Assembly: GCA_001799635.1 (NCBI GenBank)
Contig: MGTV01000008.1
Coordinates: 126,879 to 190,878 of the forward strand
Source: Elusimicrobia bacterium GWA2_62_23
GTDB lineage: Bacteria; Elusimicrobiota; Elusimicrobia; Elusimicrobiales; UBA9959
Reading direction: 5' to 3'
DNA: 64,000 nucleotides
A program made the translations under genes and the position numbers. This document shows positions 16,365 to 24,166 of this stretch, piece by piece. Below the pieces are notes generated by a model. It worked only from the letters and a program-made list of their open reading frames with translations. It did not search any database and was not told where the DNA came from. Each line of letters begins with the position of its first letter. The stretch's first letter is position 1.

Positions 16365-17443
16365 GCGATTTTACCGTTAAATCCCGGCTAAGGGATTATC
16401 GCGTCGCGTTCCAGGAACCCGGCGACTATTTGCCGCGGCTCGCCGCCGCGTCTGAAAGTTTTTTTGTGGTGGACGAGAACGTCTGGCGGCTGCACAAGGA
16501 CGGCGTTCTTAAACCTTTGTGCGGCCTGCCAGTCAGCGTGCTGCCCATAAGCGAAGACCTGAAGTCGCTGGAGTCCGTGCGCCTGCTTTACGACCGGATA
16601 ATAGAGAAAACTCCCAAAAAGAACATGCGCCTGGTCTCCATAGGCGGCGGTATCACCCAGGACATTACCGGCTTCGCGGCTTCCACGCTTTACCGCGGGG
16701 TGAACTGGACTTTTATCCCGACCACCCTGCTGGCCCAGGCGGACAGCTGCATAGGAGGGAAGACCTCCCTCAACTACAAAAACTATAAGAATCTCGTCGG
16801 GACTTTTTATCCGCCCTCCGAAGTCTGCATCTCTTCTTCTTTTCTGCCTACGCTCAAGGAGCCGGACTATCTGAGCGGACTGGGAGAGATGGCCAAGCTC
16901 GCGATCATAGGCGGGAGGGAACCGGCTGAGGCGTTCGCCGGCGCGGCCGAAAAACTCCTCAGTCGCGACCAGGCCGCCCTCGCCTCTTTTCTGCGCGAGG
17001 CTCTGGAAATAAAGAAAGGCTACATAGAGGAGGACGAATTTGATTCCGGCCGCCGCAACATCCTGAATTTCGGGCATTGTTTCGGGCACGCGCTGGAGTC
17101 CGCCACCGATTTTGCCGTGCCGCACGGCCTGGCCGTGGTTTACGGTATGCTCCTGGCCAATATTGTCGCCCGCCGCCGAGGCCTGCTCTCTCCTGCCTCC
17201 GAGGCGTTCATGCGCGGACGGATACTGCTGCCCGTGCTGGGCGGCCGCGCGTGGGACGCCCGGGCTGGGGCCGACGCTGTGGTGAGCAATATGCGCAAGG
17301 ACAAGAAGCGCACCGGCAACCAACTGGCGCTGGTGATGGCGCTGGACGATTTTAAGATGCTCCGCGTGAGCGATCTGGAGGAAAGCGAGGCGCGGACAGC
17401 CATTGAAGAATTGGCCGGGGAGGGCGGCGGGACGGCCGGATAA
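16355..17443 (+). CDS. 3-Dehydroquinate-synthase-like sugar phosphate cyclase
   Basis: A 362-residue member of the AroB/sugar-phosphate-cyclase superfamily. Key elements are kept: GGGITQDITGF (NAD site), PTTLLAQADSCIGGKTSLN, GLGEMAKLAII (metal Glu and Lys), NFGHCFGHALE and VPHGLAVV (metal His residues), and KDKKRTG. One oddity is GGGITQD, where AroB normally has GGGVxGD. No other shikimate gene is near and the gene lies in a sugar cluster, so a role in making a cyclitol or carbocyclic sugar is more likely than aromatic amino-acid synthesis. The start is TTG at 16355, overlapping the SDR. It ends 4 bp before fcl. Confidence 0.82.
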   Translation: MPLSDFTVKSRLRDYRVAFQEPGDYLPRLAAASESFFVVDENVWRLHKDGVLKPLCGLPVSVLPISEDLKSLESVRLLYDRIIEKTPKKNMRLVSIGGGITQDITGFAASTLYRGVNWTFIPTTLLAQADSCIGGKTSLNYKNYKNLVGTFYPPSEVCISSSFLPTLKEPDYLSGLGEMAKLAIIGGREPAEAFAGAAEKLLSRDQAALASFLREALEIKKGYIEEDEFDSGRRNILNFGHCFGHALESATDFAVPHGLAVVYGMLLANIVARRRGLLSPASEAFMRGRILLPVLGGRAWDARAGADAVVSNMRKDKKRTGNQLALVMALDDFKMLRVSDLEESEARTAIEELAGEGGGTAG

Positions 17444-17447
17444 ATTT

Positions 17448-18392
17448 ATGAAGAATGACAAATTGCGAGTTTTTTTGACCGGCGGGGCCGGTATGGTAGG
17501 AAGGAATATCCTTGAACACCCCGCAGCCAAAGAGTACGAGTTTTTCGCCCCGGACATTTCGGAGCTGGACCTTTTTAATTTTGAGGCGGTCAAGGCCTAC
17601 GTCGGGAAAGTCAGTCCTGACATCGTTATTCACGCGGCCGGCCGCGTGGGCGGCATACAGGCCAACATGGCGCACCCGGTGGCGTTCCTGCTGGAGAACC
17701 TGGACATGGGCCGCAATTTGGTGTGGGCGGCCCGCCAGTGCGGCGTGAAGAAGCTCATAAACCTGGGCAGCTCCTGCATGTACCCGCGCAACGCCGAGAA
17801 CCCTCTTAAAGAGGAGATGGTGCTGAAGGGGGAACTGGAACCCACTAACGAGGGCTACGCCATAGCCAAGGTGACGGTTTCCCGGCTGTGCTCCTATATT
17901 TCCAAGGAGACCCCGGAGTTCAGCTACAAGACGCTCATTCCCTGTAACCTCTACGGCCGCTGGGATAAGTTCTCTCCCGAGCATTCCCATATGATCCCCG
18001 CCGTGATACGTAAACTGCACGAGGCCAAGGTCAAAGGCCTTAAGACCATAGATATCTGGGGCGACGGTACCGCCCGCCGCGAGTTCCTGTACGCCGGCGA
18101 CGTGGCCGACTGCATACACCGCGCCGTCACGCATTTCGACACCATGCCCGAACTGATGAACGTCGGGCTGGGCGGTGACCACTCGGTGAACGACTATTAC
18201 CAGGCCGTGGCGGAAGTGGTGGGGTACAAGGGTTCCTTTACCCACGACCTCACCAAGCCCGCCGGGATGGCCCGCAAACTGGTGGACACCTCCCGTCTTC
18301 AGGCCTGGGGCTGGAAGGCTTCCACCTCCCTGAAGGATGGCATAGCGGCCGCTTACGATTTCTTTAAAACCAACTACGGAGACAACAAATGA
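17448..18392 (+). CDS. fcl: GDP-L-fucose synthase or GDP-L-colitose synthase
   Basis: Extended SDR of the Fcl/WcaG family, epimerising C3/C5 and reducing C4 of GDP-4-keto-6-deoxymannose to GDP-L-fucose. The homologous ColC makes GDP-L-colitose. Motifs: VFLTGGAGMVGRNIL, NLGSSCMYPRNAENP and NEGYAIAKVTVS (YxxxK), plus PCNLYGRWDKFSPEHSH, a Fcl hallmark. The track start at 17403 lies in the cyclase; the ATG at 17448 gives 314 residues, the normal size. Its stop overlaps the ColD-like gene (ATGA). That pairing leaves open whether the product is fucose or colitose; a GT10 fucosyltransferase three genes on favours a fucose-like product. Confidence 0.88.
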   Translation: MKNDKLRVFLTGGAGMVGRNILEHPAAKEYEFFAPDISELDLFNFEAVKAYVGKVSPDIVIHAAGRVGGIQANMAHPVAFLLENLDMGRNLVWAARQCGVKKLINLGSSCMYPRNAENPLKEEMVLKGELEPTNEGYAIAKVTVSRLCSYISKETPEFSYKTLIPCNLYGRWDKFSPEHSHMIPAVIRKLHEAKVKGLKTIDIWGDGTARREFLYAGDVADCIHRAVTHFDTMPELMNVGLGGDHSVNDYYQAVAEVVGYKGSFTHDLTKPAGMARKLVDTSRLQAWGWKASTSLKDGIAAAYDFFKTNYGDNK

Positions 18393-19564
18393 TACCCCTG
18401 ATGAAGAACACGTTCCTCAACGAGTACGAGACCAAGAAAGAGCTGGTGGATTTTATAATGAAGGCCAAGATCCTCAGCATGGGGGAGAAGTGCCTGGAAT
18501 TCGAGAAGGCCTTCGCCAAGGCGCAGGGCCGCAAGCACTGCATTCTTTTCAACAGCGGCGGCAGCGCCAACCTGGCCCTGCTGCAGGCCTTGAAGAACCT
18601 GGGCCGCCTCAAGGACGGCGACAAGGTGGGTTTCTCCGCCCTGACCTGGTCCACCAACGTCATGCCCATCCTGCAGCTCGGCATGAAGGCCGTGCCCGTG
18701 GACTGCGACCCGAAGACGCTCAATTCTATGTCCGCCAACCTGGCAGAAACCCTGAAGACGGAAAAACTCAGCGCCTTCTTCATCACCAACGCCCTCGGTT
18801 TAGCAGGCGACCTGGGCGAGATCCGCGAGCTGTGCAAAAAGAACGGCATTATCCTCATAGAAGACAACTGCGAATCCCTGGGCACGGTGCTGCCCGGCGG
18901 CCGCACCGGCAATTTCGGCCAAGCGTCCACTTTCTCCTTCTTCGTGGCGCATCACATGTCCACCATAGAGGGCGGCTGCTGCTGCACCGACGACGACGAG
19001 CTCGACGAGATGTTGCGCGTCACCCGGGCCAACGGCTGGGACCGCAACCTGCCTTTCGCGGCTCAGCGCCGCCTGCGCGAGAAATACGGCGTTAAGAGCG
19101 AGTTCGAGGCCAAGTACACTTTCTACGACCTGGGCTTCAACCTGCGCCCCACCGAGATCACCGGTTTCCTGGGCCTCACCCAGCTGCGCTACCTGGACGC
19201 TAACTGCGAGACCCGGCAGAAGAACTTCCGCCTGCTGGAGGCCGAGGTGAAGAACAATCCCGACCTGATCCCGCTGGAGACCGGCCACCTGTCCTTCGTT
19301 TCCAACTTTGCGTTCACCGTGGTCTGCAAGACCAAGGAACTGCGCAGCAAGTACATAGAGCAGTTCTCCGGAGACGGCGTGGAGATACGCCCCGTGATAG
19401 CCGGCAATATGCAGCGCCAGCCTTTCTATGCGAAATATGTCGGTAAAAAGTTCGATCTGAAAGGGGCGGAATTCCTGCACGAATGCGGTTTCTACTTCGG
19501 GAATTACCCGGAGCTGACCGACTCCGACCTGGACATGCTCAAGAGCTGCCTGCGGAAGTATTGA
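18389..19564 (+). CDS. DegT-fold 3-dehydratase, ColD-like (His in place of Schiff-base Lys)
   Basis: A 391-residue aminotransferase-fold protein. Where sugar aminotransferases have the PLP lysine, this has histidine: FFVAHHMSTIEGG. That is the pattern of ColD (GDP-4-keto-6-deoxymannose 3-dehydratase, about 388 residues) and of RfbH. Other shared blocks are IEDNCESLGT and ANGWDRNLP. It lacks the C-X57-C-X1-C-X7-C iron-sulfur motif of RfbH, so it should act without E3, as ColD does. It overlaps fcl by ATGA and follows two Gmd genes and manC, the gene set needed for GDP-colitose. Family fairly sure, substrate inferred; it is often mis-annotated as an aminotransferase. Confidence 0.75.
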   Translation: MIPLMKNTFLNEYETKKELVDFIMKAKILSMGEKCLEFEKAFAKAQGRKHCILFNSGGSANLALLQALKNLGRLKDGDKVGFSALTWSTNVMPILQLGMKAVPVDCDPKTLNSMSANLAETLKTEKLSAFFITNALGLAGDLGEIRELCKKNGIILIEDNCESLGTVLPGGRTGNFGQASTFSFFVAHHMSTIEGGCCCTDDDELDEMLRVTRANGWDRNLPFAAQRRLREKYGVKSEFEAKYTFYDLGFNLRPTEITGFLGLTQLRYLDANCETRQKNFRLLEAEVKNNPDLIPLETGHLSFVSNFAFTVVCKTKELRSKYIEQFSGDGVEIRPVIAGNMQRQPFYAKYVGKKFDLKGAEFLHECGFYFGNYPELTDSDLDMLKSCLRKY

Positions 19565-19572
19565 GCCCCAAG

Positions 19573-20586
19573 ATGACGCGTACCTGGAACAAGAAAGTGC
19601 TGGCGGTGCTGATGCAGTGGGAATACTGCGACAGGAGCCGCGGCGTTTCCGGCGACAAGCTGATCTTCTTCGACGTCATTTCCAAGCTGGCGCCGGGGGC
19701 AGAGGCTTTCTGGTACGACGACTACATCCACGACCTGCCCGAACTGCGGCGAAAACTGCTGGAGCGGGCGGAGCAGGTGAAACCGGACCTTATCTTCTGG
19801 CCTTCCTATACTAACCAGCTGGACCCGGCCACCCTGGACGCGCTGCGCGCCAAGTGGCCCACCTGCGGCTGGTTCGGCGACGATACCTGGCGCTTCAACT
19901 CTTATTCCTCGAAGCTGGCGCCTCACTTCACCCACGTCCTTACCACGGACATGTTCAGCGTGGAAAAGTACCGTAAACTTGGCGTGGAACCCATTCTCAC
20001 GCAGTGGGCCGGGCACACTTTCGGCCAGGCGCTGCAGCCCCGGCCGGCCGGAGGGGAGTTCGAGTTCGATGTCTCTTTTATAGGCGGCCGCAACTACGCG
20101 CGCGACTGGTTCATTAAAACCCTTGGCGTGAACGGGGTAAAGGTGGACTGCTTCGGCCACGGCTGGCCCAACGGCCTGGTCAGCTTCGAGCGGATGGGGC
20201 AGATCTTCAACTCCAGCCGCATAAACCTGAACCTGTCCAACAGCGTGCCGCGCGATATCCGCTGCGTGCTCGCCGGGCCCATGAACCTTGCCCGGTACCT
20301 GCGCGGCAAGAAGAACGCCGAGCAGATCAAGGCCCGCAACTTCGAGATCCCGCTGGCCGGCGGCTTCCAGCTCACCAATTACGCCCCCGGCCTGGATCGC
20401 TACCTCAGGATAGGCGAGGAGACCGCCGTCTTCACCACCCCCGAGGACTGCGCCGACCTCATACGCTATTATCTGGCCAACGACGGTGAACGCGCCGCCG
20501 TGGCCGCCGCCGGCCACGCCCGGGCCGTAAAAGAGCACACCTATCTCGCTCGGATGGAAGCAGTGTTCGCTAAAATATGGCCCTAA
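19573..20586 (+). CDS. CgeB-like glycosyltransferase
   Basis: A 337-residue GT-B style protein resembling the CgeB/Glyco_trans_1_2 group. The C-terminal part has IFNSSRINLNLSN, then ARNFEIPLAGGFQLTNYAPGL, LRIGEETAVF and EHTYLARMEAVF, the usual donor-site and C-terminal blocks of these enzymes. The track start at 19483 lies in the upstream gene; the ATG at 19573 is 8 bp after its stop. It probably transfers a sugar during repeat-unit assembly on the cytoplasmic face. Donor and acceptor are unknown. It overlaps the GT10 gene by 10 bp. Confidence 0.75.
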   Translation: MTRTWNKKVLAVLMQWEYCDRSRGVSGDKLIFFDVISKLAPGAEAFWYDDYIHDLPELRRKLLERAEQVKPDLIFWPSYTNQLDPATLDALRAKWPTCGWFGDDTWRFNSYSSKLAPHFTHVLTTDMFSVEKYRKLGVEPILTQWAGHTFGQALQPRPAGGEFEFDVSFIGGRNYARDWFIKTLGVNGVKVDCFGHGWPNGLVSFERMGQIFNSSRINLNLSNSVPRDIRCVLAGPMNLARYLRGKKNAEQIKARNFEIPLAGGFQLTNYAPGLDRYLRIGEETAVFTTPEDCADLIRYYLANDGERAAVAAAGHARAVKEHTYLARMEAVFAKIWP

Positions 20587-21605
20587 AGAGATTAGCCGTC
20601 TGGGCGGCCCAGCCTTACCAGAAAGACAGGCTGTTCGACCCGGCCAGCCCGCTTAACAGGGACAATTGCCTGGAGCCTTTCCACGCCCTGAAGGCCAGAC
20701 TGTCAGCCGCCGGCTGGGAGTGCCGCACCCAGGACGCCTATAAAGCCCCCGGCATCGTCCCGGACGCCGTTCTCTTCAGCGACCTGCCCTCCGTGCCGCT
20801 TTCCTCCGCCCTGGGGAATTGGGCCGGTAAGACCAGGAATTTTCTTATACTCAACGAGTGCGAAGTGATACGCCCGGACAACTGGGACCTGCGCAATCAC
20901 GAGGGTTTCGAGGCCATCTTCACCTGGAGCCCGCGGCTGGTAGACGGGCGAAAATATTTTAAGCTCAATTTTTCCATGACCTTCCCCGCGCCGGACGCCG
21001 CACCCACGGCCGAGCGGACGGGTTTCTGCGTCATGATAGCCGGAAACAAGAAGAGGCCGCACCCGCTTGAACTCTACTCCGAAAGGGAGGAGACCATACG
21101 CTGGTTCGAGCGCGAGCACCCGGGTGAGTTCGACCTCTACGGCGCGGGCTGGGACAGGAAAACTTTCGGCGGTCCGCGCCTGGTGAGGGCCCTGAACCGA
21201 ATAGGCCCGCTTACCCGGCTGCTGGCGGAGCGGTTCCCGTCGTACCGCGGCACAGTAAAGGAAAAACGCCCGGTCCTGGCGCAGTACAGATTCTCCATTT
21301 GCTACGAGAACGCCCGGGAGATACCCGGATACATCACCGAGAAGATCTTTGACTCCTTCTTTGCCGGCTGTGTGCCGGTTTACTGGGGCGCGCCGGATAT
21401 CCTGTCCCACGTGCCCAAGGCCTGCTTTATAGACCGGCGCGAATTCGCGACGCACGAGGACCTGTACGCTTACATGAAGAATATGTCGGAGGAGGAATAC
21501 GCGGCCCGGCGACAAGCTATCCGCGCCTACCTGGAAAGCCCTCAGGCCAGAGAATTCTCCGGCGCCTTCTTCGCCGAAACGGTGGCAAAGGCAGTTTTTA
21601 TATGA
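20577..21605 (+). CDS. GT10 fucosyltransferase-family protein
   Basis: A 342-residue enzyme whose C-terminal half carries the alpha-1,3/1,4-fucosyltransferase signature: YRFSICYENAREIPGYITEKIFDSFFAGCVPVYWGAPDI, quoted here only as its two halves YRFSICYEN and GYITEKIFDSFFAG. GT10 enzymes use GDP-L-fucose, which manC-gmd-fcl in this window could supply; some bacterial members may use related GDP-deoxyhexoses such as colitose. It overlaps the preceding glycosyltransferase by 10 bp, and its stop overlaps the flippase start (ATGA). Confidence 0.85.
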   Translation: MALKRLAVWAAQPYQKDRLFDPASPLNRDNCLEPFHALKARLSAAGWECRTQDAYKAPGIVPDAVLFSDLPSVPLSSALGNWAGKTRNFLILNECEVIRPDNWDLRNHEGFEAIFTWSPRLVDGRKYFKLNFSMTFPAPDAAPTAERTGFCVMIAGNKKRPHPLELYSEREETIRWFEREHPGEFDLYGAGWDRKTFGGPRLVRALNRIGPLTRLLAERFPSYRGTVKEKRPVLAQYRFSICYENAREIPGYITEKIFDSFFAGCVPVYWGAPDILSHVPKACFIDRREFATHEDLYAYMKNMSEEEYAARRQAIRAYLESPQAREFSGAFFAETVAKAVFI

Positions 21606-23089
21606 GCCGGGACGCGCTATTCCTGGTCGGAGGCAGGCTCTTTCAGGCCCTGCTTACGGTGGCCGCTTTGCGGTTGCTCACGACCCTGCTTTCCCCGGTG
21701 CAGGTGGGCAGCGTCTACCTGATGCTTTCTTTCGCGGCGTGGTTCGGGCTTTTTCTTGTAAGTCCCCTCGGGAATTACATCAACCGCAAACTTTACGGCT
21801 GGCACCAGGGTTCGCTGATCCCGGCCCGCTTCCGCCTGTTCAATCTTTACGTGCTCGCTGTGGCCGCCCTGGCTTTTCCGCTTGTGTTCGCCGCCAAGCA
21901 GTTCTTCGGCTTAGGGTCTGGCCTGCCGCTCGGACATTTCATGGCCGCGGTGGCGCTGTATGTGTACGCGCTGACCTGGAACCAGACCGTAATCCCCGCC
22001 CTGAACCTTCTGAACAAGCGGGAAGCTTTTGTTGGTTTTTCTGTGCTGTCTACGGGCCTGGGTTTGGCGCTCTCCTGCGCTTTTGCCCTGTACCTGGGGC
22101 CTACGGCCTATGCCTGGCTGTACGGGCAGGGGCTGGCTTTTCTGGCCGTCTACTGGCTGGCCCGGGTGAAACTCGGTTCTTCTACGGGTTCCGTGCCCGG
22201 AGGCCAGGGCGGCTTCGCCGTGCTGACCAGGGATAACCTGCGCGGTGTGTGGCTTTTCGCCGGACCGTTGTCCGTGTCCGCCCTTTTTATGTGGTTCCAG
22301 ACGCAGTCCTACCGCCTTATCGTGGAGCGTTTCGCGGGTCCGGAATTCCTCGGCTATCTCGTAATAGGGCTGGGGATAGCGTCAAACCTGGGCGGGGTCA
22401 CGGAATCTTTGGTGCAGCAGCTTTATTTCCCGGAGTTCTACCGGCGCCTGCACGGCTCTTCGGAGGAAGACCGGCGCCAGGCGCTGGCGCAACTGGCTGG
22501 CCGCGCGTTGCCGGTGTATTTGGTGCTGACCGCCTTTACCTGCGCCCTGGCCCCGCACCTTACCCGCGTGCTGGCGGCGCCGCAGTTCCACTCTGCCTGG
22601 AAATTCCTGGCGGTCGGAGCTTTTATAGAATTGTTCCGCATGACCACCAATATTTTCTCGGTTACGGCCCATGCAGAGATGAAGACGGTTTCCCTGATAA
22701 AACCTTTTGCCGTGGGAGGAGGAGCTACGGCTCTGGCCGTGCTGGCGGTCTGCCTGGCCGGCAAGCAGGGGCTGTTGGTGCCGGCTGGCATGGCGGCCGG
22801 CGGGCTGGTAACGCTGCTGCTGATGCGGGCAGCCATGGGGAAACTCTCCCGGTTCCCGCTGGACAGGGGGGCGCTCCTTAAGAGTCTGGCGCTGGCCCTG
22901 GGATTTCTGCCGGCGTTCTTCTGGCTGAGGGTGGAGTCCCTGGCCGGTTCGGCCGCGGTGCTCTCGGTTTTTTCGCTGTATTTCGTCTTTGCCCAGTGGC
23001 GGCTTATGGCGGGTCTGAAGGGCGACTCCTGTACCGCCGCTGACGCCCAGGCGGACGCGGAGATAAAGTCTTTCGGCGCGGAGGCTTAG
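21602..23089 (+). CDS. Wzx-like polysaccharide flippase (copy 1)
   Basis: A 495-residue polytopic membrane protein with about 12-14 hydrophobic segments, of the MATE/MVF-type polysaccharide transporter superfamily. The N-terminus LFLVGGRLFQALLTVAALRLL followed by LLSPVQVGSVYLMLSF is typical of O-antigen flippases. It would move undecaprenyl-linked repeat units across the inner membrane. It is translationally coupled to the GT10 gene. Its final codons and stop form a stable hairpin. A second flippase-like protein lies at 31667 and an ABC exporter at 29162, so the locus has several export routes. Confidence 0.8.
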   Translation: MSRDALFLVGGRLFQALLTVAALRLLTTLLSPVQVGSVYLMLSFAAWFGLFLVSPLGNYINRKLYGWHQGSLIPARFRLFNLYVLAVAALAFPLVFAAKQFFGLGSGLPLGHFMAAVALYVYALTWNQTVIPALNLLNKREAFVGFSVLSTGLGLALSCAFALYLGPTAYAWLYGQGLAFLAVYWLARVKLGSSTGSVPGGQGGFAVLTRDNLRGVWLFAGPLSVSALFMWFQTQSYRLIVERFAGPEFLGYLVIGLGIASNLGGVTESLVQQLYFPEFYRRLHGSSEEDRRQALAQLAGRALPVYLVLTAFTCALAPHLTRVLAAPQFHSAWKFLAVGAFIELFRMTTNIFSVTAHAEMKTVSLIKPFAVGGGATALAVLAVCLAGKQGLLVPAGMAAGGLVTLLLMRAAMGKLSRFPLDRGALLKSLALALGFLPAFFWLRVESLAGSAAVLSVFSLYFVFAQWRLMAGLKGDSCTAADAQADAEIKSFGAEA

Positions 23090-23099
23090 GGCCTCCGCG
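23077..23099 (+). other. Hairpin spanning the flippase stop codon
   Basis: CGCGGAGGC-TTAGG-GCCTCCGCG forms a perfect 9-bp stem, with the TAG stop in the loop. No U-tract follows, so it is not a typical terminator. It may modulate transfer of translation or mRNA decay between flippase and the next glycosyltransferase. Confidence 0.45.
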
Positions 23100-23112
23100 G
23101 AACAGTTAACCT

Positions 23113-24147
23113 ATGACTCTAAAACTTCCAAAGGTCAGCGTTTGTGTGCCGGTGTACAATGGGGAGAAATACGTCGAGCAGACTATTTTGTCGCTGCTGG
23201 CCCTGGATTACCCTGACTACGAGATCATCTTTTCGGATAACCACTCTACGGACGGCACCGCCGCTATAATCAAACATTATGCTCAGAAGACCGGTAGGAT
23301 CGGCTACGTCCTGACCAAAGAGTTCCACTATTACGGCGAATATAATTTCAACAACTGCCTTACGCTGGGCGACGGTGAGTACGTAGCTGTTTATCACGCC
23401 GATGACGTCTACTACAGGGACATCCTTCGCAGATCAGCGGAGGCGCTGGCTGGGGACGCCTCCGTGGGGGCGGTGGTAGCGCGGGCCGAGCGCATAGACG
23501 CTAACGGGGACAAGATCGGGGACGGCAGTTTCTTTTATGAAAATTCCGTTTCGGACTATGATTTTGACGCCGCCCTCAGCGACGCTTTAAGAATAGGGTG
23601 CTCGCCTTTTATCTGTTCGAGCGCCATGTTCCGACGGGAGACCATAAAAAAACACGGTCTCGCCTGGAATTGCGAGAAGTATAAAACTTCCTCCGACCTG
23701 GGCCTGTTCCTGAATTTGCTGAAGCACGCCAAGATAAAGCTGATCCGTGAGAACATGCTGGCTTACCGCATCACCCAAACCCAGGGCTCCACTACGGTGA
23801 TCCGCAACCGTCTAGATAAGGGCAATTATTTCCTGGTCCTGAGGGATTACCGGCCTCAGATAGCCGCGAACAAGTACCGCCCGAACTATTACTATTCAGT
23901 GGCTAAAGATCTCCTGGTACGGGCCCTGAATTTTACCTATGCCGGCGAGTACGCCCGGAGCGACAGACGGCTGAAGGCTTTTTTTCGGGTCTTTTGGGGT
24001 AAATTTCAGTTCCTGCGGAAATTCCCTTCGGCCTGGCTGATGCTATGCCTGGGGGGGGGCGTCTGGCTGCTCAACCGGGCGATACCCTTTGAGGCCGTAA
24101 GAAAAAAACTTGTTTTCTGGGCGTTCAAGCTGGGACGGGCGGGATAA
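23113..24147 (+). CDS. Family 2 glycosyltransferase
   Basis: A 344-residue GT-A enzyme. The N-terminal VSVCVPVYNGEKYVEQTILSLL, EIIFSDNHSTDGT and VAVYHADDVYY (DxD-like) are the GT2 nucleotide-sugar site. A hydrophobic stretch near the C-terminus (SAWLMLCLGGGVWLLNRA) could anchor it to the membrane. It starts 23 bp after the flippase. Donor sugar unknown. Part of the repeat-unit assembly set. Confidence 0.85.
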   Translation: MTLKLPKVSVCVPVYNGEKYVEQTILSLLALDYPDYEIIFSDNHSTDGTAAIIKHYAQKTGRIGYVLTKEFHYYGEYNFNNCLTLGDGEYVAVYHADDVYYRDILRRSAEALAGDASVGAVVARAERIDANGDKIGDGSFFYENSVSDYDFDAALSDALRIGCSPFICSSAMFRRETIKKHGLAWNCEKYKTSSDLGLFLNLLKHAKIKLIRENMLAYRITQTQGSTTVIRNRLDKGNYFLVLRDYRPQIAANKYRPNYYYSVAKDLLVRALNFTYAGEYARSDRRLKAFFRVFWGKFQFLRKFPSAWLMLCLGGGVWLLNRAIPFEAVRKKLVFWAFKLGRAG

Positions 24148-24166
24148 GGCGCAGCGGTGCTGCAAT

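Noticed and set aside
16355-17443. Calling the cyclase aroB of the shikimate pathway
   Set aside because: Catalytic residues are kept, but there is no other aro gene and the gene is fused by overlap to a sugar-pathway block; a housekeeping role cannot be excluded, only judged less likely.
18389-19564. Calling the DegT-fold gene a sugar aminotransferase
   Set aside because: The PLP-binding lysine is replaced by histidine, which is incompatible with ordinary transamination and matches 3-dehydratases.
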